Position numbers and translations under genes: made by a program
Shown here: positions 1-8,060 of the stretch, in pieces
Layout of the letters: the number at the start of each line of letters is the position of its first letter
How positions within the stretch are numbered: the first letter of the stretch is position 1
Source of the DNA: an uncultured Lachnospiraceae bacterium
GTDB lineage: Bacteria > Bacillota > Clostridia > Lachnospirales > Lachnospiraceae
NCBI GenBank assembly: GCA_947175845.1
Contig: CAMWOK010000071.1
Span: 1-11,184 of the forward strand
Direction of reading: 5' to 3'
DNA length: 11,184 nt
The notes under the pieces: generated by a model
The model's input: only the letters and a program-made list of their open reading frames with translations
Database searches by the model: none
What the model was told of the DNA's origin: nothing

Positions 1-839
1 AGAACGCAGAGAATTACGAAGGCGAGGGCGTGAGCGGCTACGGATTTGAGCTCACCTTCCGCCTAAAGCGCGGCAGCGAGGACGCACCTCCCGTCTGGCC
101 AGTCAACCTGCTGCAGAACCTTGCCCGCTATGTCTTCTCCACAGGCAATGGATTTGCCCCCGGACACTACCTGAATGCCAACGGTCCAATCGCGCTCGAG
201 ACAGACACAAAGCTGACCTGTCTCGGCTTTCTGACAGACCCGGAATTGGGGTGTATCGAAACCGCAAACGGTTCCATGACTTTTATAGAGGCAATCGGTC
301 TCACCCTCGACGAGCATGAGGCCATGATGTGTTGGAATGGACAGCGTTTTCTTGACGAGCTGACCAGACATATCCCCTGCGGAATCGCCGATTTGTCCAG
401 GACAACGCTGATGGAACAGCCGGATTTTCGCAGCGTGTGGGAGCAGGGCGTCGCGCGCGACGGCTCCTCCACCGGTGTGCTGTACCTCCCAGAACTTACC
501 GCCAGCATGGAAAACGGCACGTGCCGCCTCACGTTTGGCGCAGGGCATGTCACGCAGACGATGACTCTGCTGCGGGCAAGAATCGGAAAAGACAGGCCGT
601 TTGTCCTGCAGTGCGCAGAGACGGTCATCAGCTTCACAAAGGCGCAGCAGCCGGATATCCACAGAGATGGCGAGACCTTCTTCTCCATCTCACTGACCAG
701 CGCAAATCTCGACGAGGTTTGCCAGCGTGTAAAACCGCACACAGGAACATATCTCATGAATACAATCCCGCTCACCGTGGAGATCGTCCCCACACACATT
801 CGGGACAAAGATGGAACGATTATCGAGACGATTGAATGA
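1..839 (+). CDS. SUFU-domain protein, 5' end outside the window
   Basis: This is the C-terminal 278 or so residues of a Suppressor-of-fused (SUFU) family protein. The reading frame is open to the left edge (in-frame codons from base 3 read NAENYEGEGV), so the GTG at 30 is internal and the true start lies upstream. Family hallmarks seen: SGYGFELTFRLKR (codons from about 33), WPVNLLQNLARYVF (about 96-140), then GHYLNANGPI and a LGFLTDPEL segment (about 165-245). No signal peptide or membrane segment is visible in the part present. Bacterial SUFU proteins are known mainly from genome surveys, where many are proposed immunity proteins of polymorphic toxin systems; their direct biochemistry is poorly known. 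The stop TGA (837-839) lies 43 bases before the next gene on the same strand, so co-transcription is possible. Family assignment is firm; the role is inference. Confidence 0.85.
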   Translation, partial: NAENYEGEGVSGYGFELTFRLKRGSEDAPPVWPVNLLQNLARYVFSTGNGFAPGHYLNANGPIALETDTKLTCLGFLTDPELGCIETANGSMTFIEAIGLTLDEHEAMMCWNGQRFLDELTRHIPCGIADLSRTTLMEQPDFRSVWEQGVARDGSSTGVLYLPELTASMENGTCRLTFGAGHVTQTMTLLRARIGKDRPFVLQCAETVISFTKAQQPDIHRDGETFFSISLTSANLDEVCQRVKPHTGTYLMNTIPLTVEIVPTHIRDKDGTIIETIE

Positions 840-870
840 GGATCGCATCAAGCATATAAATCAGGGTTAT

Positions 871-875
871 GGAGG
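871..875 (+). promoter_or_regulatory. Ribosome binding site of the epimerase-like gene
   Basis: GGAGG, seven bases before the ATG at 883. It decides the start: a longer in-frame reading from ATG 811 would overlap the SUFU gene and add 24 residues before the Rossmann strand, whereas this site places the start directly at MKILVLGGTR. Confidence 0.85.
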
Positions 876-882
876 ATGGACA

Positions 883-1749
883 ATGAAAATTTTGGTACTG
901 GGCGGCACCAGGTTTTTCGGAATACATATGGTAAATGAACTTCTATCAAAAGGTCATGATGTTACGATTGCCACGCGGGGAAACATGCCGGATTCCTTTG
1001 GCGACAGAGTACATCGTATCACAATTGAAAGAACAGATGCACAGAGCATGATAAATACTTTGCGCGGCAGCTATTATGATGTCGTAATTGATAAAATTGC
1101 GTACTGCTCAAATGATATAAAATATGTAATGGAAGCTGTTCCTTGTGATAAATATATTCATATGTCCAGCACAGCCGTCTATGATCCGAAGCACATGAAT
1201 ACAGTTGAATCTGATTTTGACGGTGTCTCTAAAAAATTGGTATGGTGTGACAGAAACGATTTTTCATACGGGGAAGTAAAGCGGCAGGCAGAGTGCGCTT
1301 TATGGCAGGAATATCGGGACAGGAACTGGATTGCGGTAAGATATCCCTTTGTAGCAGGGGAGGATGATTATACAAAAAGACTGGAATTTTATGTGGAACA
1401 TACTATGAAATCTATCCCGATGGATATTGACAATCTCGATAGTCAGATGGGATTTATCCGTTCTGATGAAGCCGGAAAATTTATGGCTTTTTTGGTTGAT
1501 CAGGATATCAGAGGCGCAATCAATGGAAGTTCCGAAGGAACTGTTTCCATAAGAGAACTCATCGCGTATGTTGAAAAGAAGACCGGAACAAAGGCAGTTG
1601 TTGACAAATCAGGAGAAAAAGCTCCCTATAATGGAGAACCGGACTATAGTATTAATACAGAAAAGGCACGCGCTCTGGGCTTTCGTTTTTCCCAGCTTCA
1701 AGACTGGATCTATACACTTGTAGATTCTTATATTCAGGGAGTCAATTGA
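883..1749 (+). CDS. NAD-dependent epimerase/dehydratase-like protein (extended SDR)
   Basis: A 288-residue protein of the extended short-chain dehydrogenase/reductase superfamily, the group that includes nucleotide-sugar epimerases and dehydratases. The N-terminus forms a Rossmann fold: MKILVLGGTRFFG (residues 1-13) carries the glycine-rich dinucleotide-binding loop in the GGTxFFG form seen in CSP41-like and related atypical SDRs. The active site is recognisable: S95-S96-T97 after a hydrophobic strand (YIHMSSTAVY), and the YxxxK pair Y129 and K133. RYPFVAGEDD (153-162) matches the segment after the catalytic helix. No signal peptide, so cytoplasmic. The substrate cannot be read from the sequence. 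The gene is clearly more AT-rich than the SUFU gene before it and the glycosidase genes after it, which suggests a separate origin. Its stop codon lies within a perfect palindrome (1735-1756). Superfamily assignment is firm; pathway is unknown. Confidence 0.9.
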   Translation: MKILVLGGTRFFGIHMVNELLSKGHDVTIATRGNMPDSFGDRVHRITIERTDAQSMINTLRGSYYDVVIDKIAYCSNDIKYVMEAVPCDKYIHMSSTAVYDPKHMNTVESDFDGVSKKLVWCDRNDFSYGEVKRQAECALWQEYRDRNWIAVRYPFVAGEDDYTKRLEFYVEHTMKSIPMDIDNLDSQMGFIRSDEAGKFMAFLVDQDIRGAINGSSEGTVSIRELIAYVEKKTGTKAVVDKSGEKAPYNGEPDYSINTEKARALGFRFSQLQDWIYTLVDSYIQGVN

Positions 1750-1756
1750 CTCCCTG
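1735..1756 (+). terminator. Perfect 22-bp palindrome, possible terminator of the epimerase-like gene
   Basis: CAGGGAGTC and GACTCCCTG form a 9-bp perfect stem around AATT, so the whole element equals its own reverse complement. It covers the TGA stop (1747-1749). On the plus side the following bases contain only a short T run (TTTT at about 1764-1767) after GTGCTGG, so as a rho-independent terminator it is weak. It may also protect the 3' end or work in both directions. Confidence 0.4.
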
Positions 1757-1876
1757 TGTGCTGGTTTTGAATACGGGGATATATTCTTCATCGCACTTGC
1801 CTATTATCCCAGTGGAAAGCAGCTTTTTCAGTGTGATTTGAATGAAACACTGCAAAATGACGCACTGGTTAAACAT
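1742..1876 (-). other. Small open frame of doubtful status, possibly a gene remnant
   Basis: Read on the minus strand, ATG at 1876-1874 opens 44 codons ending at TGA 1744-1742. The central part, LKKLLSTGIIGKCDEEYIPVF, has the rhythm of a winged-helix recognition helix and wing, but this is only a resemblance. No ribosome binding site is visible before the ATG, and the frame is also open further upstream through the terminator hairpin. Its last codons (QGVN, stop) come from the same palindrome that ends the convergent epimerase-like gene. The opposite strand is also open here (GDIFFIALAYYPSGKQL), so an open frame alone is weak evidence. It may be a gene remnant or noncoding DNA. Confidence 0.2.
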
Positions 1877-1912
1877 TCTCACTGCCGGAAGCCGCGTATC
1901 CGGCAAGACAGC

Positions 1913-1941
1913 AAAACAGTGCAGCCTTGCGGCTGCACTGT
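1913..1941 (-). terminator. Rho-independent terminator of the GH38-GH85 operon
   Basis: On the minus strand an 11-bp perfect stem (ACAGTGCAGCC and GGCTGCACTGT, bases 1916-1941) with a four-base loop is followed by TTTT and then GCTGTCTT. It starts about 50 bases after the stop codon of the GH85 gene, the expected place for operon termination. No T tract follows on the plus strand. Confidence 0.75.
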
Positions 1942-1992
1942 CTGCACAGTACTTATCACAATATTTCTGTCTCTGGGCAGATTTTATAATTT

Positions 1993-4887
1993 TTATTCTA
2001 CAACTTCCTCCAAGCCAAAGACTTCAACCTCGTAGATGCGCGCTGCGCTGTCGCTGCCCTGGGTCGGTTTGTTCACGACGAGCTTGACGTACTGCGCCTT
2101 CACCGGTGCAAACGCATCGTGGGTCGTGCCCAGTGTATTTCTGGTCACGCTGCGCACTTCCTCGAAGGATGCGCCGTCCTCGCTGACTAAGATTGCGTAT
2201 GACTTGGTGTTCATGTCCGCGCTCTCTCCGCCTGCCTCTGCGTGGTAGACGTCAACTGCGCTGACCATCCTGACAGAACCCAGATCCAGAGTAATCTCGT
2301 GCGGTGCGCTTCCGGTTGCACACCATTTCTTGGTGTAATCGCCGTCCACTGCAAACTGCGGCGCCTCGTTGTCATTGACATAGGTGTCAGCCTCTGTTGC
2401 TGCTCCCTGCGAGAGCAGTACAAGTCCTTCGGATGCCTTATCGGAGATGACGATATAGCCCTCCTTGGACGCCTCGCTGCTGCCGGACTCATTTTCTGCC
2501 TTGATGGAGACTGCATAGACGCCCTCTGCCGGATAGCTTACGGTCACGCTGTCGCCCTCTGCGCTCTCTGTGTCGGAGCCTGTGAGTGTCCATGTCACTG
2601 TCTTTGTATTCTGTGAGCACTGGCTCTGGAAGGTAATCTTCTCGCCCGGCGCTGCCAGTGTGATATCTGCTGTGAACGCTGCCTTCGGAATGCTGTTGTC
2701 AGGCCATTCCATCGTGACAGTCGCACCTGTGCCCTCCGCAAGCAGTGCGTTTACCGGAACAACTTCAAACACTGACTGGTTTGTCTCGTCCGTGCGCGGC
2801 AGGGTGTTGATGTAAAAGCTGGTTGTGTTGGACACGCCCAGCAGGGACTTTGTCTTGTCCTGGTTGATGCGGTAGATCTCATAGTAGTCTGACGGCACAT
2901 CGCTTTCCCAGGAGAGACGCACGCCCGCGTACATTCCATCCTCGTCAAACTCGCTGTCGAGCACCTTCACGTTGCTCACTGCGGCAGTCTTCACGCTCTC
3001 CGCCTCGATCATGGTGATATTGCCAAAGCGCAGCTGCAGGGAACCGCTGTCCGCGCCAGGTGTGAGCCGGTAGGAGACTGTCTTCACCGTCTTGCCTGCA
3101 AGCTCTGCGGTCTGGTAGGTAACTGTTGTCCATTCGTCGACAACCTTCTTGTCGCCCTCGAGCACAAGCTCAGATCCGTCATCAAACGTCAGCACTGCGT
3201 CAAGTGCCACCTCGGCGCCTTTCGCCCGCGCGGTGGTTGTGAAAGTCATCTTGTCAGAGACAGGAAGCTCTGCGCTGTACATCTTGATGTTGGACGCCAC
3301 GCCCTGCTTCACACTGCCGCGGAGAATCAGGCTGGTTCCGCCGTAGTATGCGTCGCCGACATCCAGGTCCGCAGACAGCTTGTTGCCCTCGCCGTCTTCA
3401 ATGATGTAGCGGTATGTCGGCAGCACGTCTGAGATACTGCGGTTGTTCCAGTCAAGCATGCTGATCAGCTCGCCATTTTTGTAAAAACCATATCCGTTTC
3501 CAGTGGAGAAATTCGTCACAAACGGAAGGGATGTCAGCGCGGTGCGCTCCACGACATATGTGGAAACACCTCTCCAGTCTGTGTCGCCGGAAGCTTCCAC
3601 ATTCGCGGAAGGATCACCCTTGGAGTTCACCCACAGCTTGTTTTCCTTCTTCCAGAAATCCTGTATCATCTGGGAAGAAAAATACGTCCAGCTCGGGCAG
3701 TAGAGTCCAAGTGAGGTGTAGGTTCCTCCGTCCGGATTCTCAAACAGGTTCCACTTGATCGGCGTGTCGTAGCCCTTGCTCTGCAAGTCGATCCCCGCGT
3801 ACAGATCATACGGATCGATCTGCTTTTCTGCCGCCAGCTCCATGGAGGACTTGAGCAGCTCGTCGGGCGCAAGCTTATCCGTCGTCCACCAGAAGTTCAG
3901 GAACATGGAATCCGCCACGTCAGCGCCCTCCTCGGACTTCATATACGCCGCATTCTTTTCTGTGAGCGCATTCTGCCAGTCCATCTCGCCGTCCACTGTC
4001 ATGGAATCATAGTACACCAGTTCCAGATCCGGCGCCTTCTCCTTAAAGTAGGAAAGGAAGCCCTGCATCAGTTCTGCGTGCTCTTTTGTCAGCGGCGCCC
4101 CATCGGTGCCCTCTGTCTCCTGGTTGATAAACCAGCCGTCAAATCCATAGGTCTGTGCAACCTCAATCAATTTGTCCACAACCGGATAGCTGCCATCGTC
4201 TTTTTTCTGCAGCAAGTCATCGAGCCATTCCATCTTGCCGCCGTGTGCCGCCTGCGGCATGAACACCGTACCGATCACTTTCACGCCGTTCTTGTGGCCT
4301 GCGTCCACGACATCCGGGCTGGGCGCGACAATGAGTCCCTCTCCTGAGGAGCCGCCCCAGTACACCAGCGTATCCACATACTGCCAGTATGAGAACGCAT
4401 TCGCCTCTGCCTTGTTCAGGCCATGCGGTGAGTTTCCGCTGGTGCTGCCGTTCATGATGGAGATGGACAGCACTTTCGTGTCCTTATTCTGTGTGGCATT
4501 CACCGTCTCAAGCGCATCGATATCCGCGCGCTTTGCAAGCGGAACCGTGCTCACATTGAAAATCAGATCCTCGTCGTCCGCCGCATTCCACTCCAGAAGC
4601 TGCGCCGGGAACCAGTAGGACGCCTCCGGCTGGCGGGTCATGGTGAGTTCCCGATTCTCATTCTCCCCGGTCACAGAATATTCTGCCGCCGTCGTCTCCG
4701 CAGGCTGTTCTGCGGCTGTCTCCTGCTGCGCAGGTGCTTCTGTGCCCGTCTCTGCAGGCGCTGATTCCTGCGTCACGGTCTGCTGCGCGTCGGGCGCCTT
4801 ACCGCCGCCGCACGCTGCCAGACTCAGCATCATGGACGCCGCCAGCGCGATACTGAGTATCTTTTTTTCCATATTCTTTTTTCGCAT
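1993..4887 (-). CDS. Endo-beta-N-acetylglucosaminidase lipoprotein, GH85
   Basis: A 964-residue surface enzyme expected to cut N-glycans between the two core GlcNAc residues, releasing the oligosaccharide from glycoproteins. The N-terminus has lysines, a hydrophobic stretch and the lipobox LAAC with Cys26 as lipidation site; a low-complexity A/E/Q/T/P linker follows to about 75. The GH85 barrel spans roughly 85-410: YWQYVDTLVYWGG (167-179), VIGTVFMPQ (204-212), and GFDGWFINQETEG (248-260), where N255 and E257 match the Asn/Glu pair that runs the substrate-assisted mechanism in Endo-A and Endo-D. After it come a beta-sandwich region (about 420-630), an FN3-like domain (about 634-715), a PKD-like domain (about 735-816) and a C-terminal F5/8 type C (CBM32-like) domain (about 825-958). 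There is no LPXTG anchor. AAGGAG at 4897-4902, nine bases before the ATG, supports this start; Met6 is a weaker alternative. It begins 23 bases after the GH38 stop, so one transcript is likely. Confidence 0.93.
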   Translation of the reverse strand: MRKKNMEKKILSIALAASMMLSLAACGGGKAPDAQQTVTQESAPAETGTEAPAQQETAAEQPAETTAAEYSVTGENENRELTMTRQPEASYWFPAQLLEWNAADDEDLIFNVSTVPLAKRADIDALETVNATQNKDTKVLSISIMNGSTSGNSPHGLNKAEANAFSYWQYVDTLVYWGGSSGEGLIVAPSPDVVDAGHKNGVKVIGTVFMPQAAHGGKMEWLDDLLQKKDDGSYPVVDKLIEVAQTYGFDGWFINQETEGTDGAPLTKEHAELMQGFLSYFKEKAPDLELVYYDSMTVDGEMDWQNALTEKNAAYMKSEEGADVADSMFLNFWWTTDKLAPDELLKSSMELAAEKQIDPYDLYAGIDLQSKGYDTPIKWNLFENPDGGTYTSLGLYCPSWTYFSSQMIQDFWKKENKLWVNSKGDPSANVEASGDTDWRGVSTYVVERTALTSLPFVTNFSTGNGYGFYKNGELISMLDWNNRSISDVLPTYRYIIEDGEGNKLSADLDVGDAYYGGTSLILRGSVKQGVASNIKMYSAELPVSDKMTFTTTARAKGAEVALDAVLTFDDGSELVLEGDKKVVDEWTTVTYQTAELAGKTVKTVSYRLTPGADSGSLQLRFGNITMIEAESVKTAAVSNVKVLDSEFDEDGMYAGVRLSWESDVPSDYYEIYRINQDKTKSLLGVSNTTSFYINTLPRTDETNQSVFEVVPVNALLAEGTGATVTMEWPDNSIPKAAFTADITLAAPGEKITFQSQCSQNTKTVTWTLTGSDTESAEGDSVTVSYPAEGVYAVSIKAENESGSSEASKEGYIVISDKASEGLVLLSQGAATEADTYVNDNEAPQFAVDGDYTKKWCATGSAPHEITLDLGSVRMVSAVDVYHAEAGGESADMNTKSYAILVSEDGASFEEVRSVTRNTLGTTHDAFAPVKAQYVKLVVNKPTQGSDSAARIYEVEVFGLEEVVE

Positions 4888-4910
4888 AAAAATATTCTCC
4901 TTAAAATGAT

Positions 4911-7900
4911 TTATACAACCTTCACTGTCACCACTTCATACGGCTTTAACACCACCGCAATCTCATTGTTCGACACAGCCGCCTCGGACTCTGTCTCCTC
5001 GAGCAGGTTGCAGATATATGCCTTCTCAAACGCCGTGTTCACGGTCAGTGTTGTCCTGGTGTACGCATTTTCGGACTCGTACATACGAATTACTGTTCCA
5101 TTTCCGTCCTCGGCATTCTTGACGGTCTCTATGATGACGTTCGCATGTGCCACAGACGCGTAGGAGAACGCTTCCTTCTCCTCCGACTGCGCCTGCACGA
5201 GCAGCGGCTGGTTCAGCTTGTAGGACTCTGCGACTGTACCTGCTGCGCGCCATCCCTCCGCGTGCGGATAGAGCGCGTACGTGAAGACATGCTCCTCCTG
5301 GTCGGTTGTCGGGTTCGGCTCGATTCCTGACTTGATCAGGGTGAGCGCCATGTTGGAGTCCTTTACGGAATGTCCGTACTTGCAGTCATTGATCAGGGAA
5401 ACGCCATAGTGCCCCTCCGACAGATCCATCCACTTCTGGCCGCAGCTCTCAAAGCGCGCCACATCCCAGCTCGTGTTCTGGTGCGTCTTGCGGGTCAGGT
5501 TTCCGAACTGCACGTCGAATGCCGCCTCGTCCGTGTGCACAGCCACCGGGAAATGCACCTTCAGCAGTGTCTGGTGCTCCTTCCAGTCCACATGCGTCTC
5601 AAAGTCAATCCTGCGGCTGTCCGCGTAGAAGATGATCTTCTGGTGTACTGTGGACTGCGACGCTTTTCTCGTGATGTCGAGCACTGCGCGCACCGCGCCG
5701 ATCTCCGTCCACTCCATGTGCTCTACGCTGTCCACATCCCAGAATTTCTCTGTGTAGTAGATGTCAATATCCCAGTTGTCAAAATAGATCGGCTTATCCT
5801 CGTACATGCGCAGAAGGTTTGCGCGCTGTCCCGACTGTACCACCTCGCGGTCGTTCTCCTTGTCGTAAATGCTGGTAAACATCCCCTGCTCGTCGAGCAG
5901 AACCGTGTAGAACGGCGTCTCAAGCTGACGCTCTCCCACCAGCGCAAACGGAGTCTTCCCTTCTGCTGCGTTGCCGATCCGGAAGGACTTGTAGCCCTTT
6001 GACGGGAGGTTGCGCACAAACACCACGCTTTCTGTCTTGTCTGCGCTCTTCTGAATCGGATACACGGTACCGTCCGCATCCACCAGCGCACTTCCCTCAA
6101 GCTGCCCGAGATGCACAATGTCGTCCCGCTTCTGTCCGGTCGTGTTGAAGATTGTGACTGCATCTCCTTTTCCTGCGACTGCACTGCTGCGCTCCGCCGT
6201 CATCTCCGCGAGCTGTTCTGCCAGCCTGCCGTACTCGGCCTTCGTCACCTCGTAGACCTCGTGGATGGACGATCCGGGCAGAATGTCGTGGAACTGATTC
6301 AGCAGAACGACTTTCCACATGGAATCGAGCGCCTCCTGCGGATATCCCAGCGCCTCTTTCGTCAGAACGGACAGCAGCTCCAAATCCATCAGTCCCAGCT
6401 CGGACTTTCTGTTAGAACGTTTGTTTCTCGCCATGGAGGTCAGTGTTCCTCTGTGGTACTCGAAATACAGCTCTCCCTCCCACACCGGAAGCCGTTTATT
6501 GCCTTTGACGCGCTCGCTTAGCGCGTCAAAGTATGTGCGCGCAAACGCCTGGCGTACCTTTGGAATGCCCTTGACGCCCTTCTCCATACGAATCGAGGTC
6601 TCAAGCATCTCCCTGGTCGGGCCGCCGCCGCCGTCGCCGTAGCCGTAGGACACCAGAATATCGTTGTTGATATCCTTGTTCTGGTAGCGCATCCAGCCGC
6701 CCATGATCGCGTCGGGATGGAGCATTCCGTTGTAAGTCGTGAAAAAGTCCTTGATCGGCTGATGCACACCCAGCGTCGTAATCAGGTGCGTCAGAACTTC
6801 TGTTCCGTCGATTCCCCTCCACATCATGGTGTCATAAGGAATCTTGTTGAACTGGTTCCACGCAAGCTTGGTGGTCATAAAGTAGTCAATTCCGCACTTC
6901 TTCATAATCTGCGGCAGCGCGCCGGAGTAGCCAAACACGTCCGGAAGCCACAGAATGCGGTTGTCCACGCCGAACTCTTCTTTGAAGAAACGCTTGCCGT
7001 GCATGAACTGGCGAACCAGCGATTCCCCGGATGTCAGGTTGCAGTCCGCCTCAACCCACATGCCGCCTTCCGGCTCCCAGCGCCCTTCCCGGATGCGCTC
7101 CTTCGCCTTCTCGAAAAGTTCGGGATAGCGCTCCTTCAAAAAGGCATAGAGCTGCGGCTGGCTCGACATAAACTTGTAGTTTGGATACTCCTCCATCAGC
7201 TTGAGCACCGTCGCAAAGCTGCGCCCGGTCTTCTCCCTTGTCTGCGCGACAGTCCACCACCACGCAACGTCGATGTGCGTGTGCCCGATACAGGTCGCAA
7301 TCACGTCCTGATATCCTGCCATGTCAGAGTACAGTGCCCTGTCAATGTAGTCGGACGCCTCGGACAAAGTCCTGTAAAACTCGTCGGAGTACGGCGTGCG
7401 CAAATCGAGGTAATTGACGGTATGATTCAGGATCTCCAGGATATCCTTGCGGTTCTTGTCGTCCTCCTCCATCCTGGTGAACGCCTCGATCGGCACCCAC
7501 AAATCATAGTAGAGTTTCTCTATCAAAGCGTCGATCTCCTGCATCTCGACAATCAGATTAAACTCTGTGTGCAGCGTTCCTGTGTATGCCTGCAGTCCCA
7601 GTTCGAGCACATCGCCCGCCTTCGCCGCGGTCGACAGCAGCACGTCGCGGTGGTTCATGTCGATTCCCTGAACGACCTCCCCGTTCACAAACAATAAGAA
7701 CTGCGGATTTTTGGCGTCATCCCACTCGTCAATCTGCGTGCGGACATGCAGCCACATGCGCTTTCCATCCAGCTCTTCGGGCACCTTGTACGTGCTCTTG
7801 AACCAGTAGTGGCGGTCCTTGCCGTACCAGTGCATCTTCTGGCAGTCAAAATCCTCCCACGCCGCAGTGTCTGCCTCCGCCTCCTCCGGGCGGATAAAAT

Positions 7901-8003
7901 CCCCCTCTTTATACTTCCAGTTGTCAATTGCAAACTTCTGCTTCACCTTTAATTTTTTGAGTTCCTCGCAGATTACTTTCACTCTCTTGTCCAAAAAGTG
8001 CAT
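4911..8003 (-). CDS. Alpha-mannosidase, GH38
   Basis: A 1030-residue cytoplasmic zinc enzyme that removes alpha-linked mannose from the non-reducing end of glycans. An N-terminal beta-rich domain (1-220) contains the HYWFKSTYKVPEEL type segment seen in bacterial GH38 enzymes. The catalytic domain carries GHTHIDVAWWW (240-250), where H243 and D245 match the zinc ligands of Golgi mannosidase II. Nucleophile D355 lies in LWLPDVFGYS, and H572 in NQFHDILPGSSI matches the remaining zinc ligand. The rest (about 620-1030) fits the beta-sandwich domains of the family. Length agrees with bacterial members. No signal peptide is present, so the substrate must be imported first, consistent with the ABC transporter genes before it. 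GGAGG at 8010-8014 stands six bases from the ATG. It is separated from the transporter genes by a terminator (8061-8104). Which linkages it prefers cannot be told from sequence. Confidence 0.95.
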   Translation of the reverse strand: MHFLDKRVKVICEELKKLKVKQKFAIDNWKYKEGDFIRPEEAEADTAAWEDFDCQKMHWYGKDRHYWFKSTYKVPEELDGKRMWLHVRTQIDEWDDAKNPQFLLFVNGEVVQGIDMNHRDVLLSTAAKAGDVLELGLQAYTGTLHTEFNLIVEMQEIDALIEKLYYDLWVPIEAFTRMEEDDKNRKDILEILNHTVNYLDLRTPYSDEFYRTLSEASDYIDRALYSDMAGYQDVIATCIGHTHIDVAWWWTVAQTREKTGRSFATVLKLMEEYPNYKFMSSQPQLYAFLKERYPELFEKAKERIREGRWEPEGGMWVEADCNLTSGESLVRQFMHGKRFFKEEFGVDNRILWLPDVFGYSGALPQIMKKCGIDYFMTTKLAWNQFNKIPYDTMMWRGIDGTEVLTHLITTLGVHQPIKDFFTTYNGMLHPDAIMGGWMRYQNKDINNDILVSYGYGDGGGGPTREMLETSIRMEKGVKGIPKVRQAFARTYFDALSERVKGNKRLPVWEGELYFEYHRGTLTSMARNKRSNRKSELGLMDLELLSVLTKEALGYPQEALDSMWKVVLLNQFHDILPGSSIHEVYEVTKAEYGRLAEQLAEMTAERSSAVAGKGDAVTIFNTTGQKRDDIVHLGQLEGSALVDADGTVYPIQKSADKTESVVFVRNLPSKGYKSFRIGNAAEGKTPFALVGERQLETPFYTVLLDEQGMFTSIYDKENDREVVQSGQRANLLRMYEDKPIYFDNWDIDIYYTEKFWDVDSVEHMEWTEIGAVRAVLDITRKASQSTVHQKIIFYADSRRIDFETHVDWKEHQTLLKVHFPVAVHTDEAAFDVQFGNLTRKTHQNTSWDVARFESCGQKWMDLSEGHYGVSLINDCKYGHSVKDSNMALTLIKSGIEPNPTTDQEEHVFTYALYPHAEGWRAAGTVAESYKLNQPLLVQAQSEEKEAFSYASVAHANVIIETVKNAEDGNGTVIRMYESENAYTRTTLTVNTAFEKAYICNLLEETESEAAVSNNEIAVVLKPYEVVTVKVV
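6503..6531. repeat. 12-bp perfect inverted repeat inside the GH38 gene
   Basis: CTTTGACGCGCT and AGCGCGTCAAAG pair perfectly around a five-base loop. It lies in codons for FDALSERVK of the mannosidase (about residues 492-500). No T tract follows on either strand, so it does not look like a terminator. Confidence 0.6.
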
Positions 8004-8060
8004 ACTTTACCTCCATATCTTCCTGCCTGCAGAATCTGTTTTTTACTGCTTTGATTGTCC

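Noticed and set aside
63..808. Two minus-strand open frames of about 200 codons
   Set aside because: Both lie opposite the SUFU coding frame, whose family motifs are clear. Neither shows a start signal or motif.
811..882. In-frame ATG at 811 giving a 312-residue epimerase-like protein
   Set aside because: It would overlap the SUFU gene, has no ribosome binding site, and adds residues before the Rossmann strand. The GGAGG at 871 and ATG at 883 fit the family start.
1884..1904. Six-bp inverted repeat GCCGGA/TCCGGC
   Set aside because: Short stem with a nine-base loop near a much stronger hairpin; likely chance.
1838..2087. Plus-strand small frames in the intergenic region
   Set aside because: They run through the minus-strand terminator and into the end of the GH85 gene, and have no ribosome binding site.
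6717..7697. Plus-strand open frame of 326 codons
   Set aside because: It lies wholly antisense to the GH38 catalytic domain, which has all expected active-site motifs. The reading shows no family motif and is a codon-bias shadow.
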